From NCBI GenBank assembly GCA_964552015.1, contig CAZKFR010000002.1, positions 1 through 64,000 of the forward strand: DNA of 64,000 nucleotides. Reading direction: 5' to 3'. This DNA comes from Rhodocaloribacter sp964552015. GTDB lineage: Bacteria > Bacteroidota > Rhodothermia > Rhodothermales > ISCAR-4553. The notes below the pieces were generated by a model. It made no database searches. It saw only the letters and a list, made by a program, of their open reading frames with translations, and was not told where the DNA came from. Shown piece by piece: positions 43,801-52,614 of this stretch; position 1 is the stretch's first letter; every line of letters starts with the position of its first letter. A program made the translations under genes and the position numbers.

Positions 43801-45145
43801 CGACGGTGACGGGCGCGACGAACTCGTCGTCGTTCACGCCCCCGACCTGTACGTCCTGGCGCTCGACGGCGCCGTCCCGCGCCTCGTCTTTCACCGGGGC
43901 ACCGCAGCCCCCGGCGACGGCCTCCGCAGCATGGAGGTCGTGCCGGCCGACTTCGACGGCGACGGCCGCCCCGAACTCGTCGCGGCCGGGGCCGACGAAC
44001 GGCTCCACCGCTTCATCCCGGCGGCACCCGGTACCGGGATCCCCCCCGTGTGGGTCGATGCGTACGCGCTGGACGCGAGCCGGGTGCGCCTGGTCTGGCA
44101 CGCTCCGGGCGCCGACTCGGTGACCGTCTACGCGGCTCCCCTGGGCGGGGTGCTCGATCCCGTCGGGACGACGCGCGGGACGGCGTGGACGGACACGACG
44201 GCTTCGCCCCGCGACTATGCGCTCCGGGCCTGGCAGCAGGGGACGGCCTCGCCGCTCTCGCCGGTGCGCCGTGTCCGGCCCCACCCCCCGGCCGTGGTGG
44301 CGGCGGTCTCCTACCCGGGCCCGGCGACGGTCGAGCTGGCGTTCACCGAGCCGCTGGCGGCCGACCTGCGGCCGGAGCAGTTCCGCCTCGACGGCGGCGC
44401 GATGCCGGCGGCGCTGCTGCCGGGGCGGGCAGGCCGCACCGTCCTCCTCCGCTTCGACGCCACGCCGCCCACGCCGGACACGCTCCGGTGGGAGGGCGTG
44501 CGTGACGCCGAGGGGACGCCCGTGGGGCAGACGGCCGCGGCCGTGGCCTTTCCCGCGCCGGCTCACGGCACCCTGATCGTCGCTGCGTTCGAAGTGCTCG
44601 ACGCCGCCCGGGTGGCGCTCGTCTTCAGCGAGGCGCTCGATCCCGCCTACGCCGCCGACCCGGCCAACTACCGTCTGCGGCCCGCCGGACGCGTGGCCGA
44701 GGCTCTGTTCGACGCGGCGACGCCGGAGCGGGTGACGTTACGGGTCGAGGGGCGCGTGCTCGGTGCGACGGGGCTGGCGACATCCGTGGAGGTCCTCCGG
44801 ATGCGCAGTGCGACGGGCAATACCCTGGCGCCCGAGGGCCGCGCCGTGCGCCTGACCGTGGCTGCGGAGGATCTGGCCGGCGTCTACGTCTTCCCGAACC
44901 CGTACGAGGAGGGCCGGCACCCGCCCCGCGTCATGATCGCCGGGTTGCCGCCCGAGGCCACCGTGCGCATCCTGTCGGTGCAGGGGGGCTTCATCCGCCG
45001 GCTCGAAGAGACCGACGGCGATGGGGGCGTCGCCTGGGATCTGACCGACGACGGCGGCCGCCCCGTACCCTCCGGCATCTACCTGATCCGTGTCGAGGCG
45101 CCGGGGCGGGCACCCGTCCTCCGCAAGGCGGCCGTGGTTCGCTAG
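40895..45145 (+). CDS. Secreted subtilase with VCBS/FG-GAP repeats and type IX sorting domain
   Basis: Protein of 1416 residues from the ATG at 40895, which begins a signal peptide (MKRIVGLLLMGFPLMAFAQ). After a propeptide-like part (20-130) comes the S8 peptidase domain with the full triad: Asp158 (IGLLDTG), His241 (GRGHGTTVAG) and Ser407 (GSSLAAPMVAG), plus oxyanion Asn333. A beta region follows, then at least five Ca-binding DFDGDGR/DLDGDGR repeats of VCBS/FG-GAP type (about 680-1030), Ig-like domains, and a C-terminal por sorting domain (VYVFPNPYEEGRHPP, then IYLIRVEAPG). It is probably a cell-surface or released protease processed by the type IX system. Confidence 0.9.
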   Translation: MKRIVGLLLMGFPLMAFAQVEVIVRPAEGSAVMAVLEGGGAKTGAMAVLFDEVVDVRPVVGALAPGGRSAALPAYVLTVPDSSAFEAVRARWAAWPGVAYVQPNRRYRLEGLLSPADAGGRPAGDPLADSLGHLAVIRATDAWAVTDGAGRVRIGLLDTGLFFDHPDLAGQVWINPGEDLDGNGRADPADFNGLDDDGNGYVDDLHGYDFLDRPGNVEAGDYHTRDPFPDEDNRSGGGRGHGTTVAGVLAAARDNGVGITGVAPGARLVPLRAFGADGTGDDDDIAAALVYAADLGLDVVNLSFGDAVASPLMHEAIRYAVDRGVVVVASAGNVGGDDPHYPSDYPEVISVGWFTADGTGIAGRGTHGPGLDLGAPGSLVYTTLLPAPDDPDPQSVTALYGRRSGSSLAAPMVAGAAALLRAVDPDLTPAAIRALLTATARDVDVPGWDHRTAAGLLDVAAALTDALPARVEIASPGQDDAVATDRIAVTGTVVDPAFLSYSVDYAPGQDDPEGRWMAVVSERDRQVWQDTLAVWEVAGLPEGLYTLRLSARLRSGRTVEDRRRVYVDRSPPVLDVRLLDPALAAGRPAVQVDVATDDVTTVWMEVTHAGVTERVPSVRRGRRHGVVWNGPPGAAGDVEVVVQATNAAGLTTTHAASVTLPDVAPNTAAFTEEKLAVPHGFLLPHATDFDGDGLLEITLNRYEDGWLGDTLATYEWAGNGFRRASALIANVFPRDTGDSDGDGLRELLTQVGGATLVLEQAAPAAYPSAVAFLDTTGLANPFDPAATFGARLTDLDGDGRGEILVHNTRQWRLLEHDGNGFVEVARLENPTGVAPSELTENEYQEPEALIDDFDGDGRLDLLVGDSDGDWILYENDGNDTYRVAWTFETDRYNAGSRFARGDFDGDGRPEFVTFTQNWTQVTRDGEREPDAGLVFVWENAGEDTYTLRHRFVLAGTPLSRHGTFHTADFDGDGRDELVVVHAPDLYVLALDGAVPRLVFHRGTAAPGDGLRSMEVVPADFDGDGRPELVAAGADERLHRFIPAAPGTGIPPVWVDAYALDASRVRLVWHAPGADSVTVYAAPLGGVLDPVGTTRGTAWTDTTASPRDYALRAWQQGTASPLSPVRRVRPHPPAVVAAVSYPGPATVELAFTEPLAADLRPEQFRLDGGAMPAALLPGRAGRTVLLRFDATPPTPDTLRWEGVRDAEGTPVGQTAAAVAFPAPAHGTLIVAAFEVLDAARVALVFSEALDPAYAADPANYRLRPAGRVAEALFDAATPERVTLRVEGRVLGATGLATSVEVLRMRSATGNTLAPEGRAVRLTVAAEDLAGVYVFPNPYEEGRHPPRVMIAGLPPEATVRILSVQGGFIRRLEETDGDGGVAWDLTDDGGRPVPSGIYLIRVEAPGRAPVLRKAAVVR

Positions 45146-45211
45146 CGTCTCCGCCGCGAATTCCGTATGCTCCGTCATGGCGGCCTTCTCACCGTAGCCG
45201 AGCGCCCTCCT

Positions 45212-45643
45212 ATGTTTCCCAGCGATGATCCCCTGCCGGACCGGCTCGTTGTCGTCATGGCCAGCGAACACCTGCAACTCGAGCGGGTGGTCAGCCTGGC
45301 CGAGGAATTCGCCCGGGCCCACGAGCCGGACGAGGACTTCGTCTACCGGGTGGTGCTGCTGACGAGCGAGGCCTTCACGAACGCCATCGAGCATGGCAAC
45401 CGGCTCGATCCGGAGAAAAAGGTGACCGTCGAGTTTTGCGCGGCGCCGGACCGCATCGAAGTGTGGGTGGAGGACCAGGGGCCGGGCTTCGACCGGGAAG
45501 CCGTCGCCGACCCGCTCAAGCAGGAAAATCTGCTCGAAAACAGCGGGCGTGGTCTTTTCCTCATCGAACAGATGGCCGACGACGTGATCTTCGAGAAGGA
45601 TGGCCGGCGCGTCGGGATGATCTTCCACCGGCCGGCTCGGTGA
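45212..45643 (+). CDS. Anti-sigma regulatory factor (RsbW-like serine/threonine kinase)
   Basis: Protein of 143 residues from the ATG at 45212. It shows the GHKL ATPase elements of RsbW/SpoIIAB: the N box SEAFTNAIEHGN, the G1 box VEDQGPGFD and the G2 box ENSGRGLFLIEQMAD. Such kinases bind a sigma factor and phosphorylate an anti-anti-sigma partner. No STAS-domain partner or phosphatase gene is next to it, so its circuit must be elsewhere. It stands 66 bp downstream of the subtilase gene. Confidence 0.88.
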   Translation: MFPSDDPLPDRLVVVMASEHLQLERVVSLAEEFARAHEPDEDFVYRVVLLTSEAFTNAIEHGNRLDPEKKVTVEFCAAPDRIEVWVEDQGPGFDREAVADPLKQENLLENSGRGLFLIEQMADDVIFEKDGRRVGMIFHRPAR

Positions 45644-45746
45644 GGGGGCGGAGCGTTCGCAGGATGGATACACGCCCCTGAAACGGGACGCATGTAACGT
45701 GCTTCCCTCACCCGGCATCAGGTATCTGCGGGTGCTATGTTCAGCG

Positions 45747-47594
45747 ATGCCTACGTGGATCGTGTCGGTGCTGAATCATCGCGGTAAGGTCGGACTGCCG
45801 GCGCTGCTCGTGCTGGCCGTGCTGGCGATGTCGGTCTGTGCCGGGGTGCGGGCCTGGTGGTACGGCTTCGTGGCGGCGGCCCTGGTAGCCGGGGGGCTGA
45901 TGGTGCTGCTCTGGCGCCGGGGCGGCTACGGCATGCGGACGGTGCTGCTGCTCGGCATCGTGTTGCGCCTGGCCGTGCTGTGGCTGCCCCCGACCCTCTC
46001 CGACGATGCCTACCGGTACGTGTGGGACGGCCTCCTTCAGGTCGAAGGCATCAACCCGTACCGGTACGTGCCCGAGGATCCCGCCCTGGCCGGGTTTCAC
46101 GACGAGCCGATCTATGGCCGGCTCAACTCGTCCCGTTTCTACTCCGTCTATCCGCCGCTCTCGCAGGTTTTCTTTGCCGTGGCCGGGCTGTTCTACGGCT
46201 TCGGGTGGGAGGTGAGCTATTACGTCCTGAAGGTGCTGCTGGCCGGCATGGAGGTCGGCGCGATGCTGCTGCTGGCCCGCATGATCCCGGCCCGGCGGAT
46301 GATCCTCTATGCGTGGAACCCGCTCGTGGTCATCGAGACGGCCGGACAGGCCCACACGGAAGCCGTCATGCTGTTCTTCCTCGTGCTGACCCTCTGGCTG
46401 GCACGGCGCCGGCGGGGCTCCGCCGCCGCCGCGGCCCTGACGTGCGCCGGCTGGGTGAAGCTCTACCCGTTCGTGCTCCTGCCGTTCCTCTGGCGGCGTT
46501 TCCGGTGGCGTGCCGTCTGGCCCCCGGTGCTCGTCTCGGCGGTGCTCGTACTGCCCTACTTCGACCCGGCCATCCCCGGCCATGTGGCGGCCTCGCTGGA
46601 CCTCTACGTCCGCTACTTCGAGTTCAACGCGGGGCTCTACTACGGGGTGAAAAAGCTCTTCCTCGTGTTTACGGGGGAGGACTGGAGCAAGACGCTCGGT
46701 CCCTTCTTCCGCATGGTTTTTCTGGCCGCGTTGCCGGTGCTCTACGTGCTGGATGTGCGGCGGCGATGGCCGTTGCACCGGGCCTTCGTAGGGACCCTGG
46801 GGGCGTTCTTCGTCTGCGCCACGACCGTGCATCCGTGGTACCTGCTGGGGCTGCTGGCGGTGTCGATGCTGGCGCCGCGCCCGTCCTGGCACTGGCTGTG
46901 GCTGGGCGGGGCCTCCATCGGGACGTACCTGCTCTACGTGGACGGGCCGTACTGGCCGTTCGTCGTCCTGGGCTGGGGCGGATGGGCTGTGCTGGCGGCC
47001 GTCCGGTATGCCGATCCCGTGCTGCAGCGGCTCCAGCGCCGACGGGCCCGCCGCAAGTTCGAGGTCATCCGCGACCTGTTCCCCGAAGGCCCCGCGGCCT
47101 CCGTGCTCGACCTGGGCGCGGGCGAGGGGTACGTGGGGGAAGAGGTGGGCCGGCGGCTGGGGTCCCGCGTCCACCTGGCCGACGTCGTGGACATGAACCG
47201 CACCCGGCTGCCCCACACCGTCTACGACGGCCGGCGCCTGCCCTTCGCCGACAGGGCGTTCGACGTGACGATCCTGTACTTCGTCCTCCATCACTGCGCC
47301 GACCCGGAGGTGGTGCTGCGCGAGGCCCTGCGGGTGTCCCGGCACGGCGTGATCGTCGCCGAGTCGGTGTACGAGACGGAGCCGGAGCGCCGCCGCCTGG
47401 CCTTCCTCGACCGGTGGGCGAACCGCCTGCGCTCGGGCGGGCGGATGCGGGCGCAGGAGGCGCACCTGCACTTCCGCACCGCCGCCGGCTGGCGGGAACT
47501 GTTCGACCGGCTCGGTGCCGCCGTCGTCGCCGAGAAGCGGCGGGGACGGTGGATCCACCGGCAGGCGTTCTTCCGGCTGCGTCCGCCCGCCTGA
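45747..47594 (+). CDS. Fusion of a GT-C membrane glycosyltransferase and a SAM methyltransferase
   Basis: Protein of 615 residues. Residues 1-430 hold about ten membrane helices and the GT-C/GT87-type loop TLSDDAYRYVWDGLLQVEGI, followed by NPYRYVPEDP, as in polyprenol-phosphate-mannose-dependent mannosyltransferases; a GWVKLYPFVLLPF segment lies further on. From about 445 a cytoplasmic class I methyltransferase follows: VLDLGAGEGYVGEEV (SAM-binding motif I), LPFADRAFDVTILYFVLHH, then REALRVSRHGVIVAE. I know no standard family with this order. The product may glycosylate a lipid-linked substrate and methylate the same or a related molecule. An alternative GTG start is at 45699. Confidence 0.8.
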   Translation: MPTWIVSVLNHRGKVGLPALLVLAVLAMSVCAGVRAWWYGFVAAALVAGGLMVLLWRRGGYGMRTVLLLGIVLRLAVLWLPPTLSDDAYRYVWDGLLQVEGINPYRYVPEDPALAGFHDEPIYGRLNSSRFYSVYPPLSQVFFAVAGLFYGFGWEVSYYVLKVLLAGMEVGAMLLLARMIPARRMILYAWNPLVVIETAGQAHTEAVMLFFLVLTLWLARRRRGSAAAAALTCAGWVKLYPFVLLPFLWRRFRWRAVWPPVLVSAVLVLPYFDPAIPGHVAASLDLYVRYFEFNAGLYYGVKKLFLVFTGEDWSKTLGPFFRMVFLAALPVLYVLDVRRRWPLHRAFVGTLGAFFVCATTVHPWYLLGLLAVSMLAPRPSWHWLWLGGASIGTYLLYVDGPYWPFVVLGWGGWAVLAAVRYADPVLQRLQRRRARRKFEVIRDLFPEGPAASVLDLGAGEGYVGEEVGRRLGSRVHLADVVDMNRTRLPHTVYDGRRLPFADRAFDVTILYFVLHHCADPEVVLREALRVSRHGVIVAESVYETEPERRRLAFLDRWANRLRSGGRMRAQEAHLHFRTAAGWRELFDRLGAAVVAEKRRGRWIHRQAFFRLRPPA

Positions 47595-47648
47595 CGGCTC
47601 CGGCCGCTGTTCGACGAGCCCGGATGCGGGGTTCGTCGATCCGGCTCC

Positions 47649-50600
47649 TCAGAACAGGAAGCCGAACCGGAGGGTGAAGAGTACGTCCTCCGGGGAGGCG
47701 TCGAGCGTGGCGGTGAGGACGAACAGCTCGAAGACATCGGCCCAGAGGCCCGCGCCGTAGCCCTGGTGGTAGCCGTCGAAGAACGCCTGCGAGACGTCCC
47801 GGTCGTCGTCGGCCTCGGTCCAGACGCGGCCGTTGTCGAGGAAGGCCAGCAGGCCCGCCTGCCCCCGGGCCACGTACGTAGAGAAGTCGAACAGCTCCAG
47901 GCGGAGTTCGAGGTTCTGGAAGAAGCTGGTGCGCCCGGCGAAGCGGGTGCTGCGGTAGCCGCGCAGGTTGTCCTTGCCGCCGAGTGTGTTGGCCTGGTAG
48001 AACGGGAAGTCGCCGAGGTTGTGGGCCACGCCCACGCGGGCGGCCAGCGTCATCTGGGGTGAGATGGACGGGGAGGCGTAGAAGGCGAACGCCGAGGTGA
48101 GGCGGGCGTAGGAATCACTCGTATTCTCGATGCCCAGGTTCAGGTCGAGCGTGTTCGTCCAGCGGAAGCCCTGGCGCGGGTTGAGATCGCTGTCCGTCTG
48201 CGTGAGGGTCAGGCCCGTCTCGACGCCGGCGAACCACTGGTCGGAGAACGACTTCGGGGAGATCCCGGTCTGCGGCTGCCCGATGAAGCGGTCCTCGTCG
48301 CGGCGGACCTTCGTGAACTCGAGCGTGGGGCCAAGGAAAGCCTCCAGGGCGCCGCCCGCGGTCCGGTGCCGGAGCGACGGCATCAGGCGTACCTGGGCCA
48401 GCCGGGCCTGGTAGAAGGAGAACGTCCGGTCGTCGTCGGGCTGGGTCCGGTTGCCGAGGCCGAGGAAGTTGCGGATGCTGTTGGGGGAGAGCACGCGGGC
48501 GTCCAGCCCGGCGTCGAGGGGGCCGAAGGTGTCGGTGAAGCGGCCTTCGTAGATCAGGTTGAATGCCTGCGTGGCGGCGGCGAAGTTGCCCACGAGCACG
48601 TGCCGCCGGGCATACGGCTCCTTCCGGAAGCCGTGGCGGATCACCTGCACGCCCCCGCCGACGAAGAGGCCGTCGTCCTTGTTGCTGCCGAAGAAGAGGC
48701 GGGGGGCGGCCGTGTCGAAGCGGAAGGCACGCGGGTCGTACGTGTTGACGGTTGCGTCGTCGGAGGCGATGACGCGGGTTTTTGCGCCGGGCTCGAAGGC
48801 GGCGCCGGTCGTCGTGTCGTAGAACCCGACGGGGGTGCGGGTGCGGTCGATCAGGGTATCCTGCCCCGGCCCGCCCACGGCGATGACGCGGGGGCCGCGC
48901 CGGGCGGGGCCCGTCACCTCCACGTGGTCGTTGCCGCCGAGGCCGTAGAGGCGGATCTCCCGCGTCTCGTCCGCCAAGAACGTCCGCCGGAAGAGCGGCC
49001 GGACGACCGTGCCGTCCTTTTTCGTCTTGTAGACGACGACCTCCGTCTCGCGGTCGTTCCGGCGATGCACCTCGAAGCGCTCGTGCTTGTGGCTGCCGAC
49101 GACGTCCACCACCCCGGCCAGGATCTCGTAGTAGCGTTCGGCCACCTCGGGCAGCCGGTCGCGCCGGGCGCGGAGCTTTTCGGTGAACTCGTCCTCGTAG
49201 AGGGCGCGGATGGGTTCGGGCCACCGCGCGAGGGCCCGTTCGATGACGTCGTCGGTCAGGCGGGCCTGCAGGTCCTGCCCGATGGCGATCCAGTCGGACC
49301 GGGTCAGGGAGGCGGTGAAGCGGCGGTCGAGTTCCAGCCCGGCCAGGTTCAGCCCCTTGAGGTAGCCGTAGTCGTGGTCGAAGTCCTGGAATTTGGGCTC
49401 GAAGTACTTCGTTTCGAGGAGGGAGGGGAAGAGGCCGTCCATCTTGTTGAAGGCCCAGTCGCGGTCGCGGGGGATGGGTCGGTAGACTTTGCCCCGCTTG
49501 CGCTCGTCGCCCGTGAGGGAGGGGTCGAGTTCGTAGGGCTCGAAGGCGGCCCAGCGCCACTGGTCGCGGTGGCGGTCCCAGTCGCTCAGGTACATGTCGA
49601 AGAGGCGGGTGCGGGCGAAGAAGGCGGCATCGACGCGGTGGTCGTTGTCGCCGTTGACCTCGTCGAAGAGCTTCGGCGAGCCGATGACGTCGCGGGCGCC
49701 GCCGAAGCCGGGGAGGTCGGACATGTCGTCGTCCGGTCGCTCTTCGAGCATCATGGGCTGGCCGGCCACGAGGTCGCGAAAGCGGCCCAGGCGCGGGTCG
49801 TCCGGCACGTAGACCAGTTCGGGGTTGGTGTGGTAGACCCCGGCGGCCTCGGCCAGGGGCGGGATGATGAAGGCGCCGTAGGGATGGAGGATGGCGACCT
49901 GGTCGTCGAGCACGTCGTCGGCGACGGTGCCGCGGAGGGCCGGTGGGAGCGAACGCTTCGGATCCTTTGTGATGGAGCGGAGGACGTACGTGTGGCCGTC
50001 CCCGCCGCGCAGGCGCAGGGAGGTCGTCTGCAGGCCGCCGCCGCGCCGGAGGGGCGTCAGCCCGCCTCTGGCCCGGCCGACGTCGAGCACGGGGACGGGG
50101 ACCGGCGTCGTCCAGGCCGGGCGGTGCTCGGTGCCCAGAAAGAACCGTTTGACCGGGCCGGCGGCGAGGTCCGGACGGGCGGCCACGACGACGGTGCTGT
50201 CAGCATAGTCCGCGGGCACCGTGGCCGGTGGGGGCGTCTCGGTCACTCCGGCGAACGCGTCGCGGGGGCCGCTGAGGCGGGTGCGGAAGACGACCCGCCC
50301 CTCGTGGCCGTCGCCCTCAGGTTCCCACACGTCCATCCACACGGCCCCGTCCTCGTAATAGTGGACGACCATGAAGCCGGGCGCGGCGTGGGTGAAGACG
50401 GCCTCGCCGCCGCGGGCGGCGTAGTCCGGCGTCCGTGAACCCGACCCGCTGATGAGGTGGTGCTGGTCCCGGTGGGTGAAGTACTGGAGGTTGTGCTCGT
50501 GCCCGGCGGCGTAGATGAGCACGCCGTCGTCGTGCGCCTCGAACAGGTGGAGGAGCGCCCTGCGGAGCGTCGCATACCGCGGATGGGCCAGGTCCTGCCG

Positions 50601-51452
50601 GCCGCCGAAGGTGCGGATGTAGAACGGCACGAGGGAGCCGAGCACGGGCAGGGGGAGGTAGGCGTGCTCGAACTTCATCGTGAGCGGGAAGAGGTGCTGC
50701 TGCAGGGGGAAGCGGCCGGCGTGGCGTCCGTTCGAGAAGAGGGGGTGATGACCCACGATGAGCAGGTCGTCGTCGTCCCGATCCCGGATGCGCTCGTGGA
50801 GTTCCAGGAAGAAGTCCTCGTCCTCCTCGATGTCGTAGTCGCCTGCGTCGCCGTAGGGTTTGTCATGGGGATAGAGCCACCATTCGGTGTCGAGGGCCAG
50901 GAGGTAGAGGCGGTCGGCCAGTTTGATCTCGACGGGGCCGGGGAAGCCGTCGTCGGGGAGGAAGACGTTGCCTTTGTGGGGCAGGTGGGCTTCGAGGAAG
51001 GCTTCCTGCCGCCGGAGGGCTTCGGCCCCGCCGGGGTGGCCGTGGTTCCAGTCGTGGTTGCCGGGGATGAAGACGACACGGCCCGCGAAGTCGCGCACGG
51101 CGTCGATCTGGGCGCGGAGGCGGGCCTCGGCCGTGGCCCGGCGGGCGTCGCCCGAGTCGGGGAGGCCGCAGCAGTAGGCGTTGTCGCCGAGGAAGACGAC
51201 GGCGGCGTTCGGCCCGGTGGTGTCGAGCTGGGCGCGGAGCAGGCGGAGGACGGGCGTCTCGGGCGTGGCGGCCCCGGCGTCGCCGATGAGGAAGGCCCGG
51301 TAGCGGAGCGCCGAGGCCGGGGGCGGGGCCAGCGTGTCCCAGCCCCGGTACGGCGCGGCCACGTACGGGCCGGTCGAGGCGCAGGCGGCCAGAAAAAGGG
51401 GCAGCACGAACAGCACGAGGTGGAGGGGGGCCGGGCGGGAGGTCGTGGTCAT
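47649..51452 (-). CDS. Lipoprotein fusing a calcineurin-like phosphoesterase with an Omp85/BamA-type barrel
   Basis: Protein of 1267 residues from the ATG at 51452. A signal sequence ends in a lipobox (FLAACAS, Cys24). The phosphoesterase domain has all family motifs: GDAG (Asp58), FLGDNAY (Asp90/Asn91), PGNHDW (Asn132/His133), GHHPLFSNG and GHEHNLQY. A middle region of about 450 residues (RDRDWAFNKMDGLFPSLLET and neighbours) leads into a C-terminal beta barrel of surface-antigen type, with NTLGGKDNLRGYRSTRFAGR and a final aromatic strand LFTLRFGFLF. It is therefore an outer-membrane protein with an attached phosphatase. The substrate is unknown. Confidence 0.85.
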   Translation of the reverse strand: MTTTSRPAPLHLVLFVLPLFLAACASTGPYVAAPYRGWDTLAPPPASALRYRAFLIGDAGAATPETPVLRLLRAQLDTTGPNAAVVFLGDNAYCCGLPDSGDARRATAEARLRAQIDAVRDFAGRVVFIPGNHDWNHGHPGGAEALRRQEAFLEAHLPHKGNVFLPDDGFPGPVEIKLADRLYLLALDTEWWLYPHDKPYGDAGDYDIEEDEDFFLELHERIRDRDDDDLLIVGHHPLFSNGRHAGRFPLQQHLFPLTMKFEHAYLPLPVLGSLVPFYIRTFGGRQDLAHPRYATLRRALLHLFEAHDDGVLIYAAGHEHNLQYFTHRDQHHLISGSGSRTPDYAARGGEAVFTHAAPGFMVVHYYEDGAVWMDVWEPEGDGHEGRVVFRTRLSGPRDAFAGVTETPPPATVPADYADSTVVVAARPDLAAGPVKRFFLGTEHRPAWTTPVPVPVLDVGRARGGLTPLRRGGGLQTTSLRLRGGDGHTYVLRSITKDPKRSLPPALRGTVADDVLDDQVAILHPYGAFIIPPLAEAAGVYHTNPELVYVPDDPRLGRFRDLVAGQPMMLEERPDDDMSDLPGFGGARDVIGSPKLFDEVNGDNDHRVDAAFFARTRLFDMYLSDWDRHRDQWRWAAFEPYELDPSLTGDERKRGKVYRPIPRDRDWAFNKMDGLFPSLLETKYFEPKFQDFDHDYGYLKGLNLAGLELDRRFTASLTRSDWIAIGQDLQARLTDDVIERALARWPEPIRALYEDEFTEKLRARRDRLPEVAERYYEILAGVVDVVGSHKHERFEVHRRNDRETEVVVYKTKKDGTVVRPLFRRTFLADETREIRLYGLGGNDHVEVTGPARRGPRVIAVGGPGQDTLIDRTRTPVGFYDTTTGAAFEPGAKTRVIASDDATVNTYDPRAFRFDTAAPRLFFGSNKDDGLFVGGGVQVIRHGFRKEPYARRHVLVGNFAAATQAFNLIYEGRFTDTFGPLDAGLDARVLSPNSIRNFLGLGNRTQPDDDRTFSFYQARLAQVRLMPSLRHRTAGGALEAFLGPTLEFTKVRRDEDRFIGQPQTGISPKSFSDQWFAGVETGLTLTQTDSDLNPRQGFRWTNTLDLNLGIENTSDSYARLTSAFAFYASPSISPQMTLAARVGVAHNLGDFPFYQANTLGGKDNLRGYRSTRFAGRTSFFQNLELRLELFDFSTYVARGQAGLLAFLDNGRVWTEADDDRDVSQAFFDGYHQGYGAGLWADVFELFVLTATLDASPEDVLFTLRFGFLF

Positions 51453-51514
51453 GCGCCTTGAAGGGGTCGGCTGGGGATGAAGCGGGTACGTGTACAGGGG
51501 AAGGCCCGGCGAGG

Positions 51515-52426
51515 TCAGCCGTCGTTCCCGGGAAGGTAGGTAAAGCGGAGGAGGGTGGCTTTGCCGCCATGGCCTTCGCTGGCCAGGAAGAGGTCGCCTT
51601 CGGGTGTGAAGGCGATGCCTTCGGGCTGCGGCAGGCGGTCCCCGGGGAGGGGCCACACGGCCTCCAGGGTGCCGTCCGGCTCGAGCACGGCCAGGGCCTC
51701 GAGCACGGACGAGAGCACGTAGACCCGGCCGGTGACGGGGTGGATCGCCAGGCCGGAGGGCTTGAAGACGTGCAGATCGGCGGGCGAGAGCAGCCGGCGG
51801 AGGGTGCGGTTGAGCGCGTTGCGTTCCGGCAGCCGTTCCGCCACGGCCCGGAGCGGGATCGTGTACGCGGGCGTCTCGCGCAGGCGCTCCGTCTCCAGGT
51901 CGAACGCATAGACGGCCCGGTGCCCGTCCAGGTCGTTGCCCGGCCGCTCTTTGCACGCGATGAGGAGCCGGTGCCGTGCCGGGTCGTGGGCCAGGCCCTC
52001 CGCGTCACATCCCTTCGGGAGATCCAGCCGGTGCTTCTTCACGTCGTAGTCGCTCGCCTGCCAGTCTTCGATCTCGAAAAGCGCGCCGTCGCTGCGGAGG
52101 ACGTACACGCGGCGATCCACCCGTTCGACTCCCTCGTAATCCCCGTCGCCGGCAAACTTCTCGGCGCGCACGACCTTGCCCGTGGCGGCGTCGAGGAGGT
52201 AGAGCCGGCCGTCCTCGTCCTGAACGGCCCCGAGGAGGGAGTCGGCGAGGAAAGTCAGGCCCGAGATCTCGTACAGCGCACGGGACAGTTCGAAGGCGGC
52301 GGCGGGGCGGTCGAAGGCGTACGGTGACGGGGCGTCCGGCGGCAGGGCCGGGCGAGCGCAGGCCAGCCCCAGGCACAGCATCCCGACGACGGCACGGAAA
52401 ACAGCAGAATGAACCGGGTAGAACAT
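51515..52426 (-). CDS. SdiA-regulated-type beta-propeller lipoprotein
   Basis: Protein of 303 residues from the ATG at 52426; the frame extends to 52459. A signal peptide ends in a lipobox (LGLACAR). The repeated blades read YEISGLTFLADSLLGAVQDE, then KKHRLDLPKGCDAEGLAHDP, FKPSGLAIHPVTGRVYVLSS and QPEGIAFTPEGDLFLASEG. This is the SdiA-regulated (PF06977) propeller. The role is not known. It stands 62 bp upstream of the phosphoesterase/Omp85 gene on the same strand, so the two envelope proteins are probably coexpressed. Confidence 0.8.
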   Translation of the reverse strand: MFYPVHSAVFRAVVGMLCLGLACARPALPPDAPSPYAFDRPAAAFELSRALYEISGLTFLADSLLGAVQDEDGRLYLLDAATGKVVRAEKFAGDGDYEGVERVDRRVYVLRSDGALFEIEDWQASDYDVKKHRLDLPKGCDAEGLAHDPARHRLLIACKERPGNDLDGHRAVYAFDLETERLRETPAYTIPLRAVAERLPERNALNRTLRRLLSPADLHVFKPSGLAIHPVTGRVYVLSSVLEALAVLEPDGTLEAVWPLPGDRLPQPEGIAFTPEGDLFLASEGHGGKATLLRFTYLPGNDG

Positions 52427-52505
52427 CGCAGGACGGTCGGGAGAACGGTGGAACGGCAATCCGGTTTTGTTGCCCTCTCTGTACGCGGGGAAACGAAACG
52501 CTTCG

Positions 52506-52512
52506 TATTTTG
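52506..52512 (+). promoter_or_regulatory. Candidate -7 element TATTTTG upstream of the Pycsar-effector-type gene
   Basis: TATTTTG lies 102 bp before the ATG at 52615 in a 188-bp divergent region. It matches the recurrent TAnnTTG pattern; no -33 TTG at 19-21 bp was found. Confidence 0.3.
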
Positions 52513-52614
52513 GGAAAACGTACGGGCGGCCCGAAAACCCGTGTATCCGTTTTTCACGGCAGAGGTTTCGGGGTCTGATGTCCCGTTGCTCCGCTCCGAT
52601 GCCACGCGACGATC

